Shown piece after piece: positions 50,401 to 60,233 of a stretch of DNA of 64,000 bases (position 1 is the first letter of the stretch; the number at the start of each line of letters is the position of its first letter). The notes beneath the pieces were generated by a model. The model was not told where the DNA came from. It searched no databases and was given only the letters and a program-made list of their open reading frames with translations. Source of the stretch: Casuarius casuarius. Taxonomy: Eukaryota > Chordata > Aves > Casuariiformes > Casuariidae. The stretch spans positions 620,001-684,000 of the forward strand of contig PTFA01000337.1 in assembly GCA_003342895.1 (NCBI GenBank), written 5' to 3'. The translations under genes and the position numbers were made by a program.

Positions 50401-53309
50401 GTTATATAGAGCAGAAATGAAAAAGAAGTAGTTAAATCATTTGTAGAGAGAGACCTTCCATCTGGAATTTCAAANCAACACTGATGCTCACTGCTCAAAT
50501 CCAGACTTTCCTCCATGGACACTTGTTGCAGTCCCATATATAACTTGGCATCATTAATGTTAACAGCACCACAGCATGTTTTCTCAAGATGGATCATTTG
50601 TTTATAAGGTAAGGAAAAGAACACAGAGGCCTACATGTAATAACATCACNTGCTGCCGTAACGTTATACTTGGTTAGTAAAAGCTATGGAAAAAGTTGAC
50701 CCACTCTTCCCTTCAGAACCTATACAACTTCTCCAGCTGTTCCCATTTTCTTCTTACCAAGCATTGACGTTTTGATGACTCTTCATTGCTCTGATTGGAC
50801 TAGAAGAACCACTTCTGTAAGTTACATTTCATGGTGAGACCTCTGTGAGGAGACTTGGTGAAGTCAGCGAAGTTCTGAGATCTGAAGATCTGAAAGATCT
50901 TACAAAGAATTATGTATATCTTTAATTTTATGCAATTTATTGTCCTATCTACTTCAGGGTAGTCCTATATCTACATAGTTCAATAGCTGGGAAGGGAAGA
51001 CTGCAAGATACAAAAATCTTCTAGTCATGGACTTAACTCTTCTAAGAGGCAATGTGTAATTTTGAGTATAGTAAATGAATAACACATAGTAACAATAGTA
51101 TTAATAATACAGTGCAATACCATAGTTGAGTGTACAAAAGAAAACAAACATTTTATTTTTTACATGAAAATATGAGGTAGAGTCTTTACTTAAATGTTGT
51201 ATGTATAAGTCCATTGGTATTAATTAAAAATAGGCTTTTTGAGAAAGTTTTAGTTGTTAGTTGTTCTCTTGAAACCGTATTTTAGCAAAGATGGAAGGCC
51301 ACAATCTTTTAAGTTTTGAACATCTTTCAAGCAATAAAATCTATGAAAGAAATTGGCTCCAGAATCTGTGAATGTTCATTTTATTATGCAATTATTTATA
51401 ATGCATTGTGATCTCCTTTTGGCATACTGAGTAATAAAATTATCCTTTCTTTATAAGCTTTAAATTAATACTTATTTGTCCCAGTTATAAAAGGATAAAA
51501 AGTATAACAGCCAACAGTAGACATATCTTATTTAAAGAAATGATGTAATCAGTTCCAGTTCAGTAAAATATTAGTNACTATCATAAAAATCAGAGGCAGT
51601 CTCTCAGCCATACTTCTTATGGAAAATAATTATTTTAGAGAAGACTAATCATTATTTGTTAAGAATTTGTGTAACACCAGCAAAATGTCAGCATTGCTGT
51701 TACCTCTGGCAGCTTTAAAGTATTAATTGAGCCATTCATAAAACTTGTACATTGTAATTAACTTGTATATTTGCAGTAAAAGAAAAAGATGCAATCCATC
51801 TGTCTAGGTATTTAATAATTCAATCTTCAGCCCTCATAGGCATAAGAACTGAGTATCATGTAAGAAACAGGAGAACCAGAACAGGCATGTCTTCACACAG
51901 AAAAGTCGTCATCATGGAAACAACTTTAGATAATTTCATACAGCGCAAAAGAGAAACATGTTCAGGCAACTTCATCCCTGCTGCCATTCTATTGACTTTA
52001 AGTGGAGTTCCTTTTTCCCCACAACAAAGCCACGAGCATTTTATTTTTTACATGAAGTAATTGAGTATATTGAGTGATTTTCTTTAAAATTACTTTTACA
52101 TTACATTACATTATTTAAATTAATACCAGGAAAACTTACTTGGCATAGTAGGTAAAGTGACTGTTCAAAATCTCTTTATTCATTCAAAGTAGCTTAAGAG
52201 CCTTTAAATTTACAAAGATAATTTGAGCTTATTAGCTAACCTCATGTATACCACTAGCAAGAATAATTCATTTTGCTAGAGGAACTGTGGTTCTTAAGTG
52301 GCTGGTATGTGCAAATTGACTGCCTGTGTATGTGACTGACCACAGAATTGACCAACTTTGTCTGTCTATGAAAAGCAGAGGTTGCTCTGCTCTGCCACTC
52401 ACCTTTAGTCCCTTAAGTCAATGAAGAGAAATAAGAGCATCNAAGGAGCAATTCATTAGATGTGTTTTACACATCTAGTTTAGGATGGAATGAATCACAC
52501 CTTACACCGGTCCGTTTGTCTCCATTGACTCTAAGGAAAGTCTAGGCAACCAGCTGAGATGCAGATACCTACATTGCAGCTTTCTGTGGTTTGTCAGATG
52601 AATCTGACTCTAGAGTTTTTTGCTTTTTTGTATTTTTTATGTTTTTGTAAAAATAAAGTACTCCCTTTACGACCTACCTGAATCAATGTAGTTATTAATG
52701 CTTGTTTACCAACAAAAAAGTCTGTCATCAGTGCATCACATGCACATTCTGGTAACTATGAAAATACTTTGTACTTTTGAAATAACATTATTTAGTCTNG
52801 TGTCTGGAATCTAATTTCTGCCCTGTACAATTAGGCTGTACTTTATTGTTCTAGAAGACACACTGGGACATTTCATGCTTCCAGGTTCAGTGATGAGGTT
52901 TTGAATTCAACTGACAGTTTCCAAGAGAATTTTATGACACTGACTAATTCCTCTCTTGGTTTTGACTTTCAGGATTTTGAAGCCTGTGGAGTATTAGGGG
53001 ATCTTGAGGAAAGGAAAAAAAAAAAAGTATTAACTTCACAGAAGACTTATCTTGGTATGAAACTTCTTTTCTAGATCTTTTGTAATGCCTATAAAATACA
53101 TTTCCAGACTTTTAAAGGCCTCTGGTAAATGTGTACACAAAGTCTGGTTAAATGTCCATTTAAATCAATGGGTGATTTTCTATTGATTTTGAAGGACTTT
53201 GGACCAGGCCTAAGCTTTGGCTGTATGAGCACATAGTCCTGTCACTGCTGTAGAGAGGAAGACCTATCTCCTTCCCTCAGTCCTTCCCTTTTCTGTCTTG
53301 AATTGAATT
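44468..53309. other. Intergenic, no recognised gene
   Basis: AT-rich. It contains an A-rich run at 44584-44598, an old CR1 relic (45.30-45.64 kb), a C run (46090-46101), a short (TA)n at about 46396, and the repeat-poor 51.0-52.7 kb block. No recognisable exon or RNA gene. Confidence 0.55.
45300..45640 (+). mobile_element. Old CR1-family LINE 3' relic
   Basis: Reads like a decayed LINE 3' segment: AATCCAGAGCAGAATGGCAAGATG, ...GACATGGCCCAAGGGGAAAA, ...CTTAAAATACATAAAAGCT, ...AGCAAGGAGATTTAG...ATCATTAGGAGC, then GTGAGGATGATGATGAGG. The order matches the CR1 3' region from the RxxRMxR block to the GNFRLDIRKNF-like block. It is highly diverged. Confidence 0.5.
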
Positions 53310-54262
53310 CAGTAACCGGCGCATTAAACACTGAGAGCAGTGAACGCAGAACATTAAACAGGTCAACAACTGGTTGTGCAGCTGATATAAGCAACAGGGT
53401 CTTGGTTTCTGTGACCATGGAACTCTCTCTGAGGATTCACAACTGCTTGGAAGAGATGGTATCCGCATGATAAATTAGGGCAAAAGTATCTTTGCCAACA
53501 GACTGGCCAACTTGGTAAGGGGGGCCTTAAAGTAGGAATGATGACAGAGGGAGAGAATGACCAACAATCAAGCAAGGAAGTGGTAGACGAGGTTGGCAAC
53601 AAAAGGTAATATGGACAGAAGGGATCTTGTGATCCACAAAACAGAGCTGAAGTGGAGTCACCCCAAGTGAACTCATGAAAATAAGGAAGTGCCTATGGGA
53701 CAGCATTATTGGGAAAGCTCTCATGACCTTTCTGGGAAGTCAGCATGACAGGAGTGCCTCTCTGAAAGGCCTGCATACTAATGCATGTAGCATGGGGAGC
53801 AAACAGGAGTAATCAGAAGCCTATTTGCAGTTACAGGGGTACGATCTCATTGGGATCACAGAGACATGGTGGGATAGCTCACACAGCTGGAGTGCTGTGC
53901 TGGATGTTACAAACTCTTTAGGAAGGACAGGCTGGGAAGCCAAGGAGCTGGAGTTGCCCTTTATGTGAGAGAGAAGCAGGAATGCATAGAGCTCTGCAGG
54001 AACAGGTGAGGGGCCAGCTGAGAGCATGTGGGTCAGGATTAGTGTGCAGTTGTTGGGTGGGCAGATGGGTGGCATTGTAGTGGGTGTCTGCTATGGACTG
54101 ACCACCTGATCAGGAAGATGTAATAGATGAGGCCTTCTTCAGACAACAGGAAGAAGTCTCACGTTTGCAGGCCCTGGTCCTCATGAGGTACTTTAATCAC
54201 TCTGATATCTCCTGAACGGCAGCAGGGCACAAGCGATGAAGGAGGTTTCTGGAGTACACTGA
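53310..54262 (+). mobile_element. CR1 LINE, 5' region to endonuclease (first block of the mosaic)
   Basis: Resembles the 5' half of avian CR1: a tail-of-ORF1-like stretch (TTAAACACTGAGAGCAGTGAACG, ...GGAAGAGATGGTATCC) then the endonuclease region (GATCTCATTGGGATCACAGAGACATGGTGGGA, AGGAAGGACAGGCTGGGAAG, GTGGGTCAGGATTAG, GGCATTGTAGTGGGTGTCTGCTA, GGCCCTGGTCCTCATGAGG). All frames are broken. The block ends at the 5-bp duplication ACTGA (54258-54262), where an LTR is inserted. It is unusual in keeping so much of the LINE's 5' end. Confidence 0.85.
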
Positions 54263-54847
54263 TGTTTTGCACCGGGAGATGCCAGTTCTTTCTGGGATCC
54301 CGATAAGAAAGGCACAGGCACTGTTAATACAGATAGCTCTTTATTATCATCATTATAGAAAAGGTAATAGCAATTTTATGACACTTCTGGTGCTGGGAAC
54401 CCTGAGTTGATAGAGCATTGGATGGACATCTCTTGTAGGGCCATGGCATGCCACGTGGAATTCCCATCTGTGGTGAAATTCGTCAGCCCCTTGTTCTGGG
54501 CTTTTATAGAGCCTGGCTCGCAATACATTCAGTAGTATTAATCAGTAAAATGTAGACTGGTTTTGGAAAGCCCCTGGGGTGATATGTTGTAGCATTCTTA
54601 CCANAAACTAAACCTGCAGTTCTTGGGAATAGTTACAAGTTACTAGGTACTGGTGGGATCTTATAAAAGTATACTACTGACAGTGTGGACTGACAAAGTT
54701 ATACTATAAATCAGGCAGACAGAACAATACCCTCATCATATGCTTGTCTATTGAAGTGTACAGTGTTCCCAGTNGGCATACACTTGGATCAGCATTTATG
54801 CAGATCACTAACACCTCGCACAGTAGAGTTCCAGGCTGACCACTACA
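54263..54847 (-). mobile_element. Solo LTR (585 bp), antisense, inserted in CR1 endonuclease region
   Basis: Read on the minus strand it starts TGTAGTGGTCAGCC and ends CCCGGTGCAAAACA. It has a TATAAAAG box (54508-54501), an AATAAA signal (54345-54340), and a downstream GGGATCCCAGAAAG stretch typical of an LTR R/U5. It is flanked by ACTGA (54258-54262) and ACTGG (54848-54852), a 5-bp target duplication with one mismatch. Removing it rejoins the LINE reading ...ACTGATGACAACTTCC. No internal viral genes are present. Confidence 0.88.
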
Positions 54848-54852
54848 ACTGG

Positions 54853-55512
54853 TGACAACTTCCTGACACAGGTGATCAAGGAGTTGATGAGCTGGACCTC
54901 ATACTTACAAACAAGAAAGAACTGGTTGGGGATGTGAAGATTGGGGACAGCCTCAGATGCAGTGATGATGAGGTGGTAGAGTCCAGGATCTTGTAAGACA
55001 GGATTGTTTTAGCAGGGCAAAAAGCAGGATTGCAGTCTTGGGCTTCAGTAGAGCAGACTTCGGCCTGTTCAGGGATCTGCTTGGAAGAATCCCATGGGAG
55101 ACGGCCCTGGAGGGAAGAGAGGACCAAGAGAGCTGGCTCAAATTCAAGCATCACGTCCTCCGAGAGTTCCTGACAAAACTCAAGCATTAAAAGGAAGTTT
55201 ACCAGAGGTGGAAGCTGGGACAAGTGACCCAGGAGGAGTATAGNGACACTGGCTGAGTGGTCAGGGATGAGGATGGAAAGCTAAAGCACATCTGGAACTG
55301 TGAAGGAAGACTGGAAAATGTGGGCCTGCTGCTAAATGGGACAGGGGACCTGCTGATGAAGGACACAGAAAGGGCAGAGGTACTGAATGCCTTCTTTTCC
55401 TCAGTCTTCACTGGTAAGACTGGCCTTCAGGAATCCCAGACCTCNGCGACCAGAGGGGAAATCTGGAGCATGGCAGACTTACAGTCGGTGGAGGAGAATC
55501 AGGCTACAGAAC
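54853..55512 (+). mobile_element. CR1 LINE, endonuclease to pre-RT region (second block)
   Basis: The LINE resumes directly after the LTR with TGACAACTTCCTGACACAGG. It continues through CTGGACCTCATACTTACAAACAAG, GGGGATGTGAAGATTGGGG, CAGACTTCGGCCTGTTCAGG, AAAAGGAAGTTTACCAGAGGTGGAAG and the CTTTTCCTCAGTCTTCACTGG / GGAATCCCAGACC segment. It stops at about 55512, where a 200-bp-class tandem repeat begins instead of the RT core. Confidence 0.87.
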
Positions 55513-56088
55513 AATCTTGGTGCAGCCCCAGATTTGCTTTGGCATACCCTTTGCAGCTTCACTACAGCTGGGGCTCTAGACTTTATCTCTCTCCTAACCC
55601 TAACCCTACTCCTACCCCTAACCCTACTCCTACCCCTACCCCTAATTCTCAGCGTGATCCCAGGTGGGTCCTGACCCTGAACCCACCAGCCCGATCCAAG
55701 GCTCAGAGGCAAAAGCTGTGGTTGGAGCAATCTTGGTGCAGCCCCTCATTTCCTTTGGCATACCCTTTGCAGCTTCACTCCAGCTGGGGCTCTAGACTTT
55801 ATCTCTCTCCTAACCCTAACCCTAACCCTGCCCCTAGCCCTACCCCTAATCCTGTGATCCCAGATGNGGCCTGACCCTGAACCCACCAGCTCCCTCTAAG
55901 TCTCAGAGGCAAAAGCTGTGGTTGGAGGAATCTTGGTGCAGCCCCGCATTTCCTTTGGCATGCCCTTTGCAGTCTCGCTCCAGCTGGGGCTCTAGGCTTT
56001 CTCTCTCTCCTGACCCTAACTCTAAGGCTAATCTCTGGAAGGGCCTGACCGTGAACCCACCAGCCCCATTCAAGGCTCACATGCTGTG
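55513..56088 (+). repeat. Tandem array of about 2.8 units (216/200/about 160 bp) with telomere-like cores
   Basis: Each unit starts AATCTTGGTGCAGCCCC (55513, 55729, 55929), runs through TTTGGCATACCCTTTGCAG, an AGCTGGGGCTCTAG block and CTTTATCTCTCTCC. It then enters a CCCTAA-type tract (55593-55646, 55809-55852, 56009-56032) and closes with CCTGACCCTGAACCCACCAGC and a GGCTCAGAGGCAAAAGCTGTGG linker. Unit 2 has the cleanest tract (CCTAACCCTAACCCTAACCC); unit 3 is the most degraded and lacks the final linker. The array replaces the CR1 reverse-transcriptase core. The long plus-strand open frame over it (55257-55874) is a by-product of LINE plus repeat. Confidence 0.9.
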
Positions 56089-56606
56089 TGCTGAGGTGCT
56101 GTGAATCAGCTCCTCAGAGAAGGTCTTCAGGATCCTGGTGGACTGCAGTTTGAAGATGAGCTAGCAATGCTCACTTTTTTAAAGAATTCCAACAGCATCC
56201 TTGGATGTTTTATGGAGAGCATTGCCTCTGGTCAAGGGAGATGATCTGTCTGCTCTACTCACCACTTGTGAGGCCACTTTTAGTGTGTGGTGTCCAGTTC
56301 TGGGCTCCCCAGTGCTTGAGAGACGTGTACATACTGTAGTGAGTCCTCAGAACGGCCACAAAGATGATTAAGGGACNGGAGCATCCCTCATTCGAGGAGA
56401 GGCTATGAGAGCTAGGACTGTTAAGCCTGGAGAAGAGAGGGCTCTGTTAGGATCTTATAAAAGTTTACAAATATCATGGGAGGGTGTAACNGAGACAGAG
56501 CCAGCCTTTTCTTAGTAATGCCTAGTGGCAGAACAAGAGGCAATGGGCTCAGATTGAAACAGGAAATTCCATCTGAATGTCAGAAAGCACTTCTTCACTC
56601 TGAGAG
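56089..56606 (+). mobile_element. CR1 LINE, 3' region (third block)
   Basis: The LINE resumes near the end of ORF2: GGATCCTGGTGGACTGCAG, then a degraded SQQCA-like segment, GGTGTCCAGTTCTGGGCTCCCC, GGCCACAAAGATGATTAAGGG, the SLEKR-like GCCTGGAGAAGAGAGGG and GGGAGGGTGTAAC blocks. It ends in ...CACTTCTTCACTCTGAGAG at 56606, where the next LTR is inserted. Confidence 0.87.
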
Positions 56607-57243
56607 TGTCAGAGTCCAGTGCTCTCTGAGCAGGTTCTTTTAGACATTCCACACACAGAGAGTGCGATGTTTAATATAAAAGTTTACTTCGAAGATATTT
56701 GATGTTACACAGGATTTTTGATTTAGCAGAGTGATAGAACAAGATACTGAAATCACAATACAAGTGTACATTTACACAGTTCAATCACAATACAATGCAA
56801 TTGCCATTACCGGTCTCTANAATATGCTCACCGTCACCACTCTGGGCGTCCCCAGTTGCTGGGAAGGAATACGTGGGTTGAAGCCAGCTCAAGCCCATTG
56901 CTCTCTTTGAAATTCCTTTGTTGTTCACGTTTTATACTCTCTGTTGGGCTGAGCCATATATACACTTCCCCCATGCTGGTCTGGCTAATCTCAGGGAGAC
57001 ATTCACATTCTTTGGATCAATTCAGGAAGAAACAGTTACACCTGGTCCAATTAACAGCTATGGCTGCCTATCTAAAACAAAGGTCACCCTCCGGTCCCCT
57101 TTGTGCAGAGATAAAGTCGATTCGCTGCAACAGCAAGGATTAAGGAGCCCCATCCTACACTATTCCTGAGCTTCATGGAGCACCTCACCCTTGCCCGTCT
57201 CCTCTGAGCTTTCTTCCATTGTAGGGGTTACTGGTCACTCACA
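56607..57243 (-). mobile_element. Solo LTR (637 bp), antisense, inserted in CR1 3' region
   Basis: On the minus strand it begins TGTGAGTGACCAG and ends GGACTCTGACA. It has a TATAAAA box in the context GAGAGTATAAAACG (about 56930-56943) and an ATTAAA signal close to its 3' end (near 56670). The flanks are GAGAG (56602-56606) and AAGAG (57244-57248), a 5-bp duplication with one mismatch. Removing it rejoins the LINE as ...CTGAGAGTGACTGAGCACTGG. It differs in sequence from the other three LTRs. No internal genes. Confidence 0.86.
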
Positions 57244-57435
57244 AAGAGTGACTGAGCACTGGAACAAGCTGCCCAGGGAGGTTCTGGAGTCTCCACTCTT
57301 GGAGATATTCAAAACCCAACTGGACATGGTCCTGGGCAACCTGCTGTAGGTGACCCTGCTTGAGCAGGCATGTTGGAGTAGATGATCTCTACAGCTCCCT
57401 TCTAACTTCAACTATTCTGTGGCTCTGTGAAAGTG
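57244..57435 (+). mobile_element. CR1 LINE, 3' terminus (fourth block)
   Basis: It contains the canonical CR1 end: GAGCACTGGAACAAGCTGCC, GGAGTCTCCACTCTTGGAG, GGTGACCCTGCTTGAGCAGG, then CTTCAACTATTCTGTGGCTCTGTG. The ATTCTGTG-type tail ends at about 57430-57435. Confidence 0.92.
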
Positions 57436-57865
57436 AAAAGTGAAAAATGCTTTAGCTACTCTGGGATAGAGTCTNCTTGTGTGTGAGGGAATCCTCTACT
57501 GCTTAGTCACTTCATAACCACCCCTCTTTCATGGCACCAGCCATGGGTAGATGTCTGAATTCCAGCTGCCAGACTGGAGTGTGTAGATTGGACATCATTA
57601 GCTAAATCTAAGATGCAGGCATTTATCTGGAAAGTGATTTATACCAAAGTTTTTCCCTGACCTTTGCTTATGATGGTGTATATGACTTTTTAATAATGCC
57701 CCTTCTCCCCCTTTTCCAAATACTTTTTAGAAAGCTTTGGAAAGACCCCTTAAAGGTTCAAATGAGGCTTTATGGCCTGGATATCTAGGAAAAGGATTAC
57801 ACTCTTCAAATTAATTTTCCCTACTGTTGTTTTCTTATGCTTGATACAATATATTCAGCTCTGCT

Positions 57866-57927
<62 letters not shown>

Positions 57928-59567
57928 NTGTGATGTTACTTACCTGTGTGACTGTATAACATAGACTGGATATGAAGTCTATGTAAAAATTAAACAAGGG
58001 AAGGAATATTCACTGTTATAAGATGACTGCCAGTCTATTCCTGCTCTTATTTATAGCTAGTTTTATACCAGCTTAAGTATCTTAGAGGTTCTGTCCTGTT
58101 TGCACTTGCAAACTGGTTTAAAGCAGACAAGCATCAAACTCTAAATCTAAACGAGAGACTAAGACAAGGAATAAGAGGACAAACTTTGGGAGAATTCTTT
58201 ACAGGATAGGCTGCTGTAGTATACGTGCTGAACATACATGTTGATGTTCATGGAAGGAAGCAGCTCCTACCCTATCTTCCCTCTTCCAGGGGACCTCTTA
58301 CGTTGCTGTGACAGGAGCTGCTGTAGGTGCCACTTGTTAGGAGAAGAAGTCCTATCCTGATTTAACTTATCCAAAGGTTTACCTTGAAATGAAAGTGTTA
58401 CTTTTTCGAAAGCAATTCCTTTTCAGCTTTTTTCAATCTTTTTTTTTGATTATGAGATATCAGCCCCACCTAGTGAATAACAAATACATTTCTTAAAATG
58501 TATACAGCACACCAAAAGAGTCCTTATAAGCAAATACTCAGTTTCTTCTGGCTTATATGTTATGTTTCTCCTCCTAAAGACATCAGTAACTTTAGATTTC
58601 ATTGGAATGGTATGTGAAATATACTGGTGGAAGTGAGATCAGAAACGGGTCCAATGACTTGCTCTCACATGTTACAAGATTAATTATAACGCTCAACAGT
58701 TTTAGCACTGTGGTGTGATTCAGCTTACAAGGAGCATCAAATAGAAGGTTTGGAGCAGAGAAAGGAAAAAGAATGTTCCTGTGTTTTCCAAAGTCGTCAA
58801 AGAGAAAAATATACTAACATGTTAAATATATTACCTAACTAGGTAGTTATACTGTAAACAGTGCCATGAAATATGATTGAGAGACAAAATAGTATNAGCA
58901 AGTTCAAAGGTACTAGAACAGATTCTCAGCTGGAATAAATTAGAATAAACTTCTCTGACTTGAGGCAGTGCTTTTATGCGTCTAGGAACATAACTTTCTA
59001 ATGCTTGAAGGAAAGGCCTTGCTGATAGCAACTATTTGTTCCTGCTGTTTCACCCAAACAGTTTATATACCCTTTGACGATTTTAAAACAACATGAGCTC
59101 GACTCTAATTTAGCTTATATTTAAATAAAACAATTGTTTTCTTTTGCTACTGTTTTAATCTTGTGTGGCAGCAGAATATCTTGGAACATATCTTAAACAT
59201 CAAACTCCTGAAAGCACGTGTAGTGTCATTTTAGGGACTTTGCTTTACAGACTTAAGTACTTAAGTTAGAAGGCTTCTGTTCCTAGGTTTTCTGTGTAGC
59301 CNTGTATCTGCTCCTTCTGAGGGGAGGATTGGTAGAAAATGAGTTCTGAAAGCAGTAGAGAGAGAGTTGGCCATTATTGAAACAAGAGGACAAGCAGGGC
59401 TCTGCAGCTGTGGGTGAGGGAGCTCGGTAGTACAGGTGAGACCCTGGTCTTCTCCCGGGAGATCCAGCAAGGACACGCTCAGCCATGATCCTGGCACACA
59501 TTGATGCTCTTCAGGGGTTGTGTGCTGCCGTGGCTTCTCTACAGCTGTCCAAATAGTGTGCTTGGGC
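57436..59567. other. Intergenic, no recognised gene
   Basis: AT-rich, with a 61-base T run at 57867-57927. Open frames near 59.26-59.57 kb on the minus strand sit next to the downstream LTR, but they resemble no known protein and are most likely chance. Confidence 0.55.
57867..57927. repeat. T61 homopolymer
   Basis: Uninterrupted T run ending at an n (57928). On the minus strand this would be poly(A), but the sequence to its right shows no recognisable retroposed gene or polyadenylation signal. Confidence 0.95.
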
Positions 59568-59572
59568 ACCAC

Positions 59573-60228
59573 TGTCCCGATCCAATATCNGGAGGGTTTC
59601 GTTANGATCCCAAGGATGAGATTAAGACCCTAAAACCGTCAAATATTGTACAACCTTTTAACTTTATTTTCAATGGAGTGGGGAGAAAAGGTGGGGAAAG
59701 GCAAAGGAGAGAGGGGAACAAGGGTAAGGGGAAAAGATAGAGAAAGTTGGGAAAGGAAAAAGAAACTAGCTACCGCCACTCGGAGCCCAATGATGTTCCG
59801 CTGACTCCNTTCAAGATCTGCAGTTGTCGCAAGCAAGCCCTCCCCCCCCGCCCCGTCACGCCGTCTGCAGTTTTTACAGGTTCTTGCCCCGCCTCTGGGC
59901 GGTGCTTCCTCACTCCCCATGCAGATTAGCTGCCATGCGCAGTCCGCCCTCTCGGAACCTTCCAGAAACGGGCTGGGGGCATCTGGGGGTCTCCTGCTCA
60001 TGCGCAGATCGCAAATGTGTACATGCGGTTTGTGCCAGACGTGCTGTCCCCCTAGAAGCCTTCTTCTGCCCTTTTCGCGCCTTTTTTCCCGGTGCAGGCG
60101 CATGAGGTTGTTTACCTCGCGGACGGCTCCCGGGGGCGCTGGCGCGGCATTGCCCGGTGCACCTCAGCAGTGGCGGTTCAGCGGCAGCAATGTTGAGACA
60201 AAACCGCATTTAGTACCGGTTCTCTACA
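59573..60228 (-). mobile_element. Solo LTR (656 bp), antisense, GC/CpG-rich
   Basis: On the minus strand it begins TGTAGAGAACCGG and ends GGATCGGGACA. The exact 5-bp duplication (plus strand ACCAC) is at 59568-59572 and 60229-60233. It carries AATAAA (plus-strand tttatt, 59663-59668) and a GGGATC-containing U5. The U3 part (about 59.82-60.22 kb) is strikingly GC- and CpG-rich with several ATGCGCA motifs. A purine-rich stretch follows at 59.68-59.77 kb. Open frames on both strands over the GC-rich part are compositional. No internal genes. Confidence 0.88.
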
Positions 60229-60233
60229 ACCAC

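Noticed and set aside
55257..55874. 205-codon plus-strand open frame rich in PNPTP repeats
   Set aside because: It is a chance frame across decayed CR1 and the telomere-like tandem repeat.
59530..59572. TGGTGCCC after the 3' end of the 59.57-60.23 kb LTR, looking like a tRNA primer-binding site of a longer provirus
   Set aside because: GTGGT here matches the 5 bases on the other side of the LTR exactly, so it is the target duplication. No polyprotein-like sequence follows, so this is a solo LTR.
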